From Notospermus geniculatus (lineage: Eukaryota > Nemertea > Pilidiophora > Heteronemertea > Lineidae): a stretch of 64,000 bases of DNA. The DNA lies in contig NMRB01000108.1 in the NCBI GenBank assembly GCA_002633025.1, forward strand, positions 333,282 to 397,281, written 5' to 3'. Both the position numbers and the translations under genes were made by a program. Each line of letters begins with the position of its first letter. Position 1 is the first letter of the stretch. The notes below the pieces were generated by a model, which saw nothing but the letters and a program-made list of their open reading frames with translations, was not told where the DNA came from and made no database searches. Shown here piece by piece: positions 21,460-31,800 of this stretch.

Positions 21460-24400
21460 ATGGGGGTTTTGAGACTGTTTATCGTAGTTTCTATACTTCT
21501 GATATCGACAGCTCTAGGACTTGGCTCATTCTTTACGCATTCGTGGATAAAATACACTGTTACACCGAATGCTACCGATCCAGAGTACAAGGCCAAGGTA
21601 GGCACGTCTTATATGTACCATACCAGGGGACGCGGATTGTTCTGGAACCAGCTGGATTCAACATCTTCATCGGCATCAGGTAAGGGAAAATGTTCATGAA
21701 AAAAGCACGGGCGATAATCTACTTATGGCATAATGGCATAGATCTACTTACATGTATACAGTACACTATGTAGTGGGAGACAGCTGAGACCTGATAATTC
21801 AAATAGATTCATGCCCATTTTGCCTACTCTCAATTCGCCTTCAAAACGTATTCATTTCTTATCCCAATTCGCCATTTCCCATGTTGCCTTTTCCAATCCT
21901 GCCTTATCCCATCTTGCCACTGTCTCTATTGGCATTTTCCGATTCCGCCCATGTCCCATGTCGAATTTGCCTCTGTATTAATTTGCAAATTTATTGGAAG
22001 AATCTGGAGCAAGGCCAGTTGAGACAAAGGCAAAATAGCACAAAGGCCAAATATGACAAAGTGAACTGCGAAAAGGCCAGATCAGAGAAGGCGAAATGGG
22101 AAAAGGCGAATTGAGAAAAGGCGGAATGGGCAGACACCTTCATATAACGCGAGATGTATTCTCACTTCCAGTAATCAAAGCCAACGATGCAAGCCCTTAC
22201 TTCACCCTCATTTACAATCTCAGGCGACACTGTGGCAAACCATCTGCTGAATTCATGAAGCTGACAAGTGAGTATACACAACGGTCAGAATAATTTTTCC
22301 GACACCAACAAAGTCGACGTTTTGTTCTGTTCACTTTGTACCAATGTTAGAAACAGTGTCCTCTGCGTGATGTACTCGTAAACTCCCACTTAGATGTACA
22401 TGTCCCACTCCTGAACTCGGAAAAAATGACCAAAGCTGCGTTTACCAGAAATCCGGAATGCGGTAAACGGGATGCGGAAGCAATATGTTGTATGCGAAAA
22501 TGCATAGCATATACATGTACCGCTTCCACATTCCGCATTCCGGCTGTCCGGTAAACGCAGCGTAAATCCTTAGTTGAAGATAATGGGGTGGGGGTAATGG
22601 TCAGAAACAGTAATCTCCTGTCCACTTACTTGTCCCACTCCCGAGCGAGCCTGGCAAAGAATGACAGCGTGCGATATCTTCAACTTAGGATTTGGTCATT
22701 TTTTCCGAGTTCAAGAATGGGAGAGGTAAGTGGGAGTTTAGAGTATTTACTGCTCTGGGGCGGTATTCATAAAACTACTTAAGTCTAAGTATGACACTTA
22801 TCCTTTGTTCAACAAAAAAGATAAGTATTATACTTAGACTTAAGTAGTTTTATGAATACGGGGCCTGACATCTTGCCAAAACGCTGATTCCCATACTCGA
22901 ACTTTTGGATATTTGAAGAAATAACATTAAATGTGCTCTCCATGGTGACGTGTTCGTTTGCATTTGATTGACCCAGGTCAATATTTGCAATTAGTGGTAA
23001 GACAATATGAATCGAAGATAAAAACCACGCCTCGCCCTTTACAAACAAGCCCTTAGCTATTGGAGAAAATGACAACATCAAGAAATTTATCCTTTAACAA
23101 TCAAATGAATTCAACTTGAGGCAATAGTGAGGTTCCGCAAATCTGACGAAACACGAAGTACGAAATACGAAATTGGACTTCATTTCCATGACGTAATGTA
23201 TTTCAGGAGATGGCTGGTACCACAAATATCGCCTGCTGCAAAGTGCAAGAGCGTCTTTTAGCGGATGACGTCAGACCGACAGAGGTGTTACGGTGTATAT
23301 TAAACTTTGAAATTATCTTTCGTTTTCACTTCGTAGATACGAAGTGGAAATTTAAACATTCAAGATGGACAACTCCCTCGATCTTGCATGATATGCTAAA
23401 AGACGCACTGGCAGCAGGGATGTTTGTGGTACCAACCATCTTCTGAATACATTACGTCATGGAAATGAAGTCCAATTTCTTATTTCGTACTTCGTGTTTC
23501 GCCAGATTTGCGAAACATCACTAATTGCTTTAGGAAATAATAGACGAACCTTGTTCGTATCTAGTCCGTTCTTTCCTGTATCCACAAGGCTGGGTAAAAA
23601 AGGTTGTTCTGGCGAGCAGCCTTTGGTCATCAGATGTTACAAAGACACCCGATAACCACATCCTGAGGTAATCAGTGGCCCTTCCGTCACCGTATTATGC
23701 GGTGACGAAGGGAGTGAGCGTTAAGACCCTCTGGTATTCTCAGGATGGGCAAACCGGAGGCTGGCTGGTTATTACACTGGTGGACAGAAATATTAGGACA
23801 GTGGCCAGTTTGAAGTTTGATGTAAGTTTCTGCCAGTTAAGAATCAGAAGAAGATGAAATGTTTTGGTTTGAATAAAGTCTAGAACACATTTTTGATCAT
23901 ATTTTAACTTTCATTTCTGCACTTCCAATGTGGATTGTTGTTAATTTCAAGTGATTTAAACACATGTCTTGTTATGACGTAACTGGTCAGACATGTTATG
24001 TAACACAATAGTGTATCATCAACCATGAATAATTAAAAGCTTTATTCGTAAGAAATAAAATGAAGAAAAAACGAAGAAAAACGAGTATTTGCTTGTAAAT
24101 GCCTTTGATGAACAAGGGCGAGAATGGCCTTATTGTCATTAACCTCATTGCATAATTGCCATGATTATGTAATTCACTGGAATTGTAGCAAGGGGAAAGA
24201 AGGACCCTTCCCACAATGTATATGAACACAAGTTGAGTTCATTATTACATTCATTAACAGGCAGAAACTTACATCAAAATTCAAATTGGCCACTGTCCTA
24301 ATATTTCTGTCCACTAAGTGTAGGCTGCATCCCGAGAAAACGTACTACTTGTCAACATAGGCCTACCCCTGAAATACCTTCTATTTGGTCATAATGTGTC

Positions 24401-26814
24401 ACGTATTGAAAACATATCCAGGCAAATGAGCCCTTCACTGGCTACGACAAATTACCCCAAACCTTCTTCTATATTCCATGTCAGTTCCATTACTGATACA
24501 AATAAAGAAGACAGCTTTTCTTCTCTTCAGCTTTTATGAAATGTAGTGTCTACCTTCACATGGGTTATCTTGGGGGACTCGTCCTAGTTGTTCTAATGGT
24601 ATCAATGTCTGCTGCTACTAGATGCAAATCAACGATGGGAGTGTCTCTCGGATTGCTGTTACTTACAGGTATGATTTCACTAACGTGGCTGAATACCATT
24701 TTTTAGGGTACTTATGACGACAGGGAACCCTCAGTGAGAGAGTCGTGGCGACGTATTCCGATTACAGAAATCTGTATAAAATCACTAATCTACAGTACAA
24801 ATCTGTACATTCTTGTGATTAGAGTATATTCTAGTTACCCACCAAATAAAAAAGTCTTTCCTTGCAAACAAGGAACTTACATTATTGTGATTATATACCT
24901 TGGCATCCCGAATGTCTAACATCAATTAAATTATATTATCGTTCTTTCTTCTCATAGAATTTGCTGGAATTGCTGGTATTGTCCTCTTCCACTTGTACAC
25001 CATGTATGAAAAGACAACGGAGGTGAAAGAACTGGATGGAATCGTTAGGAAGTCATGGACTACTGTACGTAACATGTGTTGGCCTACAATTTGGTTTCGG
25101 ACATGCGATCTAGACGTCCATATGAAAAGTTCATTTAGTCAAATTTAAGCTTCATAAAAGCCATTTGGTTCCTCAGCCTCAGCTCTTCCAGCACTGGCAA
25201 TATACATTTTCAGTACTACGTTACTGTCACAATCTTTTGGCGTAAGCAACATGTTCGGACTGTACTTACATGTAGACCTACACTACAGTATGTATCTACA
25301 TGTATACTGGATTGTTCCCCCAATACCGCGCAGTCTACAAACGTAAAATTATCATACTGAGGCGGACACGGGCCTATTTTCCACGCCTACCATACCCATG
25401 CTCTTCACTCATGAATACTGATTTGATCAGTTGTACCCTCGTGAACTTGGCCAGGAATGCCGCCCTGGGAATATGGGGAATGCGGTAACAGGTGAACAAT
25501 AGTCGATCAATGGCCAGGCAATCTAACAACCCCTGTTGATCACTCGGCGACTTCCGACGGGTTTTCCAAGACCGCCACACAATTACACGATTACCCTGAT
25601 TGAAACGAACATCATCACCACAAAATGATTACGGCCAGTGGTAAAAGTGATTGACACTATTGACTGATGATCGATTGTGGACACTCAGCAAACTTTCTCC
25701 CAATGAGGTCACTACTCCAACCCCTCATCAATACTGCAATTTACCGCAGACCCCTCGTGACATGAATCCACCAATTATGAACCATAGTCACCTTTTCCTG
25801 GTATCCGCCCCCATTCATGGCGATTTCATACACTGTGCGCGGTATTGGGGGAACAATCCAGTATCTTCTTTGTTCATTGATAGTATTTTCTTGAATAACA
25901 CCTAAACACTAACACATGCATTATGTAACTTTGCAGTTTTTGAACGACGCTACGAAGGAGTCATTCTCGTATTCCTATGGAGCACAGATTGCATCACTGA
26001 TCACTTCGTTGATTTCAATTATTATTATGATTGCTTTCCTTGCCAAGTGGCCAAAGAAGAAGAACCATGGCGCTTTCGAACGACCCAAATGGTTGGGAAG
26101 TGAGCAAGGTAGGCGTATATGTGGTCAATCTGCGTGCTATTTAGAATAGTAGTAGAATCACGACTTTAGCGTACAGGGGCCGTATGCATAAAACATCTTA
26201 AGTGCAAAATTTCCCTTATCTTTTATTTGGAACAATTTTTATAGTTTAAGGGAAATTTTACACTTAAGATGTTTTATGTTTTATTTTTATACGGCCCCTG
26301 AACACAGAATGCCTTTCCTCTTTCGGCCCCTTTTACAACTCCACGAAAGTAGGCCTACATGTAAAAGATTTTCACTCGTGTTTGGTATTTTTCGTTAGTT
26401 AGCAAAAGTATTATATCGGATTTTTAATTCATCCACTGGCCACACGCCATACATTTACAAGTGGGCCCTGGCAAAAATGAATTACTTTGTACAGTACACA
26501 TGTACATATATACTGAATGCTCATCCTCTCTTTCGCCAGGCACAGTTATCTACGGCGGATCCTTAGACTACAATACTCCAAGCGATATTAGGCAGAACGG
26601 TCAGACCGGTGACATCAGAAGACACTCTTGGTCAGGCTATTGGGAAGAACCGGCGGACAGGCAACAGGGACGGTTCAGAAATACTCCTATTCAGCAGTAC
26701 TCGTCGTACTCCAATCTCGATCGTGTGGCACAGTCTAACCAGCGGCGGGCTAACTTGCCTAACACACGGCAACACTACTACACGAATAACCCATTGTATC
26801 CAATGCGATACTAG
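21460..26814 (+). CDS. Claudin/PMP22-like four-helix membrane protein, gene 1 (6 exons)
   Basis: Exons 21460-21679, 22172-22267, 24531-24668, 24958-25064, 25937-26108, 26540-26814; all introns GT-AG, phases 1,1,1,0,1; 335 residues. TM1 about 4-24, then an extracellular loop with W29, an N-glycosylation site at N37-A-T and GLFW at 59-62, resembling the claudin W...GLW loop. Only one cysteine follows (C94) instead of the claudin C-C pair. TM2 is about 112-131, TM3 about 143-168, TM4 about 201-223. The tail is basic and Asn/Gln/Tyr-rich, ending NPLYPMRY. The paralogue lies 2 kb downstream with the same phases. The start is the Met before the hydrophobic segment. Family placement rests on topology and GLFW, not on a search; another tetraspan family is possible. 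Confidence 0.7.
21812..22136. repeat. Inverted arrays of a degenerate ~10 bp word (intron 1)
   Basis: The left arm (about 21812-21975) repeats variants of TTTCCCATTTTGCC / AATTCGCC. The right arm (about 22010-22136) repeats the complement, GGCGAAATGGGAAAAGGCG. It is in intron 1 of claudin-like gene 1. Confidence 0.6.
22373..22745. mobile_element. Fold-back MITE, ACTCTAAACTCCCACTTACC family (copy 1, with nested element)
   Basis: The ends GTAAACTCCCACTTA and TAAGTGGGAGTTTAGAGTA pair. The interior matches copies at 29209-29442 and 37590-37819 (GGAAAAAATGACCAAA, TGATGGTC-like and AACTTAGGATTTGGTCAT blocks). A different fold-back (22435-22563) is inserted in the left half. Confidence 0.75.
22435..22563. 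mobile_element. Nested fold-back MITE, GCTGCGTTTACC ends
   Basis: GCTGCGTTTACCAG and CCGGTAAACGCAGC mark the ends; the arms continue with GGAATGCGG / CCGCATTCC and GCGGAAGC / GCTTCC. It splits an older element at GACCAAA. A related partial copy (GGCAAACGCAGC) is at about 50950-51054. Confidence 0.7.
22756..22864. mobile_element. Fold-back MITE, GGGGCGGTATTCATAAA ends
   Basis: GGGGCGGTATTCATAAAAC on the left pairs with GTTTTATGAATACGGGGCC-like sequence on the right, with ACTTAAGTC arms. The terminal words match the elements at 7319, 26174 and 26955, but the core differs. It lies in intron 2 of claudin-like gene 1. Confidence 0.75.
23125..23523. mobile_element. Long fold-back MITE, GTGAGGTTTCGCAAATC family (copy 1)
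   Basis: TA-flanked inverted ends: TAGTGAGGTTCCGCAAATCT and AGATTTGCGAAACATCACTA-like. Arms of about 100 bp run through ACGAAGTACGAAATACGAAA and ATTACGTCATGGAAATGAAG. The central palindrome is ACTTCGTAGATACGAAGT. It lies in intron 2 of claudin-like gene 1; copies are at 33335-33758 and 36316-36707. Confidence 0.8.
23779..24316. mobile_element. Fold-back MITE, TGGACAGAAATATTAGG ends
   Basis: The left end TGGACAGAAATATTAGGACA, with about 58 bp of arm, is mirrored at the right by TGTCCTAATATTTCTGTCCA. The arm includes GATGTAAGTTTCTGCC and its inverse. About 540 bp, in intron 2 of claudin-like gene 1, without coding capacity. Confidence 0.75.
26174..26300. mobile_element. Fold-back MITE, CAGGGGCCGTATGCATAAA ends
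   Basis: CAGGGGCCGTATGCATAAA and TTTTTATACGGCCCCTG pair, with ACATCTTAAGTGCAAAATTT and AAATTTTACACTTAAGATGT arms. It lies in intron 5 of claudin-like gene 1. Confidence 0.75.
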
Positions 26815-26954
26815 GCAGAACCAGACAACCATGAATCTTTCATAGATGGGGACCTATTGGTCTAAATGTTTTAGGCTATGGTCAAATACCAAGGGTATTA
26901 AGAGTCTGGAGCTTATTTGTGGTAAAGATGGAGACGGGTACGAAACACTGATAA

Positions 26955-27075
26955 TGGGTCGTATGAATAAAGACTAGCAAATGCTTTTACTTGAATTTTG
27001 AAATACAAATGCACTAAGCAATGCTGTACAAATCTGAAATAAAAGCATTGCTTCAGTCTTTATTCATATTACCCA
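26955..27075. mobile_element. Fold-back MITE in 3' flank, GGGTCGTATGAATAAAG ends
   Basis: GGGTCGTATGAATAAAGACT pairs with AGTCTTTATTCATATTACCC. The end itself supplies an AATAAA at 26966-26971, the nearest consensus polyadenylation signal after the stop of claudin-like gene 1. A diverged relative is at 56704-56822. Confidence 0.7.
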
Positions 27076-28865
27076 ATGGGTGGATTGACATAACATGGTA
27101 CCATGATAAAGACGTGACTCAAGGATATCCATATCTAATGTATAATGTGTAGATTTTTGACTTGATCATAATATTAGATATCTCGTTTTGATACGTTGAT
27201 GATGTGATATAATAACAGTGTGCGTAGATTTGGTGCACTCTGTGTCATATGATAGAAAAAAATATATGTACTAATGTACATGTACATTAACAAAAACACT
27301 TTTAAGTTACGAATTAAACGTGACACAAGTTTCAACAATCAGGTACATTATTTGTTGTTAATAGCCGATGAAGTCCCTCTTAGTAAAAATTTCATTCACT
27401 GGATTATCTGCTTCTTTAGCAGGTAATGTTGAGCAGAAAGAGTTAGTTAGTTTATTTTAATAGTGACTACAAGAACTACAATACATCAAATAATATTACG
27501 TACATAGGCCCTATAGTACAGAAGCACTCGTTCCCAGCCCTTACGGGCTTCTTGATATCAATGGGTAGGTAGGGAAATTTTTATTTCTTTCTTCTTCCAC
27601 ACTCAATTGGCACACGATTCCAAGAAAACCACTCAATCACTGCAAAATCAAGCAGTACCATCATATAGTCAATGTTTGTATCCAGGTCTGAAAGGTTAAA
27701 TAGTTTCAAAAAATTAACTTACGGTGGTTTTTGAAGACTGTTTTATCCTGAAGTGATGAAGTTAAATATTTCTTCAGTTTTTTGTTTGCTTCGGGCTGGT
27801 ACGATGGATCCGTATCCAGCTCGACCACTTTGCCCTTCCTCTGATCTCTGAAGGCAGTCTCCCCCCGCCCGGCCTCTTTCCCCACCTCGCCCCCGCCCCT
27901 CCCCTCCCCTGCCCCGGCCCTGCCCTCCCCCGCCCCACCCCTGGGCCCCTCATTTGTCTGCCTTTCCTCTCTATCTGCCTACCCTGCATGTGTCCTTCAC
28001 CATGAAGACATTCCAGGAGGATGGGAACCCCAAGAACCTGACTGAGTCATACCCCTCCTTGCCCTTTCTTCACTCAATTTCCATTTTCTGAGGTAGGGAC
28101 CATCAAATTTGCTGTTAAGCAAATTTCACAGTTCTAGTTGTCACTTCAAATTACAGCTGTATAAAAAAAAGAACAAAACTTCGCGACTTCACTCATATTA
28201 ATAAATTCCTGGTTACTGTGTGTCACATCTCAAAAAAAATGAGCACGCTGTGCCTGAAGCAGGGCAAGAACATATAAAATGTACCTCATCCTCACAGACA
28301 TCGTTATTACAAAGAAAGGGGCAGACTCGATGACAAAGTTGGCCCAACATTCTCATCGAGTCTGCCTGTTGTGTCTCATCGAGTCTGCCTGAGTTTTCAT
28401 ACCGTCATATGGCCACCAGGAACTACATGAGAGATCATCATAGATCACAACCTTATACCAATAGACATTAAGATTGTCTTATACTGTTCAATCCATTCAG
28501 TTGATTCAGAATTACCTTGCATAGACGTACTATCATACATTATGCCTTTTCCCAACCAATCACTGCGATGATGAATAGATAGATATAAACCGGTTTGTAA
28601 AGTATATGAATCGTCATTCGTGACCTGTATCCTAGCACCTGCGATGAATAGGCTTATTCGGAAGTAATGGCCCCGCACTCGGGTACGTAGGAGCTTAGGA
28701 ATTCGATGTTCAGCTCAGTGTGACGGTGTCAATCGCGGATCGTACAGACAAATATCAGATAAAGTTCGAAGGGTCACTCCTGTTGAAAGCATGAGAGGAG
28801 GAAGGCCAGGCGGAACACGTCACTTATGATCGTACAACCCGATAAACGGTGACAGAAGCGTCAAG
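27076..28865. other. Intergenic between the claudin-like genes; C-rich tract
   Basis: No gene seen. Positions 27850-27950 form a C-rich, nearly purine-free tract on the + strand (G-rich on the minus strand), and open frames there are low-complexity artefacts. At 28321-28391 the word CTCATCGAGTCTGCC occurs three times, once inverted. Confidence 0.45.
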
Positions 28866-31800
28866 ATGGCGGAAAAACGTTGCACGCAGCACAGGAACAA
28901 TATCATCTTAATATTGATATACATATTCTTCCTCTGTCTGGCTCTGGGGGCAGGACTTGTGGCCCTTTTTACTGATAACTGGGTGACATATGAAGTGAAG
29001 GAGAACAGGACTGCCGTGTATAATGCCAGTGCGGACACTTCCATGCTTTATCATACACGAAGTAGAGGGTTGTTTTGGATTGTGATTAAGGACCAAAATG
29101 TTAAACGTAAGTACAGGTAAAAATATAGTTGGTATTGGTAATTTGCTTCCAAGATTGATGATTGCTTCCATTTATACAGGAAGTCTTTTTTCTTGTAGAA
29201 AGTAGGCCTACTCTAAACTCCCACGTACCTGTCCCATTCCTGGACTCAGAAAAAAATGACTGAGTCCTAAGTTGAAGATAATGGGGTGGAGGTATGGTCA
29301 GAAACAGTAATGTCCTGTCCCACTCACTTGTCCCACCCCGGGTCTGCCAAAGAATGACAGCTTGCGATATCTTCAACTTAGGACTTGGTCATTTTTCTGA
29401 CTTCAGGAATGGGACAGGTAAGTGCCTGGGAATTTAGAGTAATATATATGCTCATAACATCTGTGGTAACAGAAACTTGCTGTGATCAGAGACGGGGAAG
29501 TGTGCATGATGCCAATTTGTCCTTTGCCTGCCCTAAGAAGGGCGTTACAACCTGGGTCATCATTGCCCTCTCTATCATCTGCAGTCACAGCATGAAAGGA
29601 TGACAGCAGGAACAACAGCCTTTTGGTAATGATCCTAGTATTGAGGCCTACGTAGGAGTAAAAGGTGTAAATGGGTGTAAATGTCGTCTAATCCTACGGA
29701 ACACCGGTACCAAGGGTCAGCGATTAGGATTGAGGGTTAAGATTACGAGTAGGTATCAAGGGTTGTGGGATAGGGGCCAGGGGTTAGGATTCAGAGTGGA
29801 CGGCATTCACCCCTTCAGCCCTACTATAAGTTCGGAATACAACATGTATATTCCCATTCCCAATACTTCTCCAAACGACAAGACTAGATTCGGACCACCA
29901 CTACTATTTCATATAGGCCTTTATATACCATTTGTTCTCAAAATAGGTGAGAGCGTCTTCGGTCCCAATCCATTGTAAGGAAACACCAAGTACATGTACA
30001 AAATATGTATATGACCTATTTTCGTCGCGAGTAGAACCACCGCCCAATGATGTATGAGAGCCATTGAGATTCACACGAGGCCAGTAGAAAGATTGCCCCA
30101 AGGGCACAAATATAGAAACGTATGAAATATCGTAGGCCTATATAATACTGTCTGTATAGCATTTGTACGTAATCATTCAGCTTGATAAAGCTTTTATAGA
30201 AGAGGGTGTGGTCGCGCTAAATCACACCCGTAGGACGAGAAATATTCAGTTTTTGGTCGGCGGTGGTGAAGACGATAGGAAGTAAAAAATATTTGAGTCT
30301 TTATTGATATGATCTGCATTTTCTTCCGTGTATATTCATTTGATTAAATATTTCCTACAGTTGACCTTCCGCCATAGATATGAAGTAGGTAGGCAGGCTA
30401 GTTATGAAGGAAGTTGTTTGTTCATTGTTATCTCATGAACCCTCCTAGAATACATGTACTAAACATTCTTCAGCAAATAATCAGAATAAGCCATCCATTC
30501 GTTCGTGCGTATTCACGCCATCTCAAGAATGCGAAAGTATGTGATATTTCAAAAGATTCCTACTTGAGATTGAATACAATCCTTTTAATGGCTAGGCCTA
30601 CATAATCATGAGGTTGTGCCAATAGATGAAAGGCCGGAGTGTCGTAAATTGCGGACCTATTGTGTAGGCCTAGATAGTACTTGGCTTGTGCATACAACCA
30701 AAGGGCGTAGACAGGTCTAGTTTGTTGAGAGGATTTAGTCATGCAAAAATGAGTATTACGTCAAAGTCCTCCAAATGGAAATCACGTTGCTCATGCCTTT
30801 GGCACGTCAAGGCGTAGTATTAAAAGAATTACATTAACCTGTTGAAATAGAATCTCAAGATACATGTACAGTGAATGTATTATACATGTATTATACATTT
30901 TTATAAATTTATTTTAAAATAAAATTATTATGAATTATTATTAATTTATTATAAGTAAATTTATTATAATTAACTTTATTATAAATTTAAAAATTATAAA
31001 TTTATTATAATTTATTATAAAATGAACTATAATTTGAAACGTTAATTATAACAATTTAAATTCCCTGTTCTTTTCATTCGAAGGACAGCAATTTAAAGGA
31101 TGGGGGCGTGCATGCCATATATTGTGATGGCGTGGTTGATGTTACGAACTAGGTACGGTAGTTTACACTGCATATGTAGAAAAGTGTTACACTCCTTTTC
31201 CGTATCCTTTAATATTCATTAATATTTCAGTTTTTTTACCTTTTATTATAGTCGTCCGTGATAGAGACAACAATCCTCGATTTGCTGTACAATACAACTA
31301 CAATAACACTTGTGGACTTAATGTATCAGCCGGATTCTGGGATTTATCAAGTAGGTGGCAATTGTACTGTTTTCCTCTCAATCTCACAAAGCAGTAATCT
31401 GCAGTGATCTTATTCACAAAGCTCTCTTATGCCCCATCACACTGAGCTAGTTCTCAGTACGTTCTTGAAAAAGTTGCCGAACGGGCTTAAACTGTGTGCG
31501 AACTGAGTGGACGTACACTCATGGCCAAAAATAAATGGACAGCAGTTTATCTTGAATATCTCCAAACCAATGCGGTAGATCCCAACATACACAGTATAGT
31601 AGTAAATTTTTCTGGCTATCTATGGTATCAGCGTCGAAAAATTCCGCTAAACAAGCCGCATTTGAGAGAAGGAATTTTGTAAAAGCATGTTTTTTGCTAC
31701 TTTTTTATTTGCAGGATTTCATTCAAAATTTTTATTTCACTGTGTTTCACTGTGTTCCAGGAATATTTGCTACAATATATGTCGGGACCAATTTTCTCTA

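Noticed and set aside
23210-23446. 78-codon frame as an exon of claudin-like gene 1
   Set aside because: It lies within a fold-back element present at two other loci, and splicing works without it.
27774-27989. Gly/Arg-rich minus-strand protein
   Set aside because: Translation of a C-rich low-complexity tract with no gene context.
29690-29790. Interstitial telomere repeat
   Set aside because: GGTTAGGATT-like words are irregular and few.
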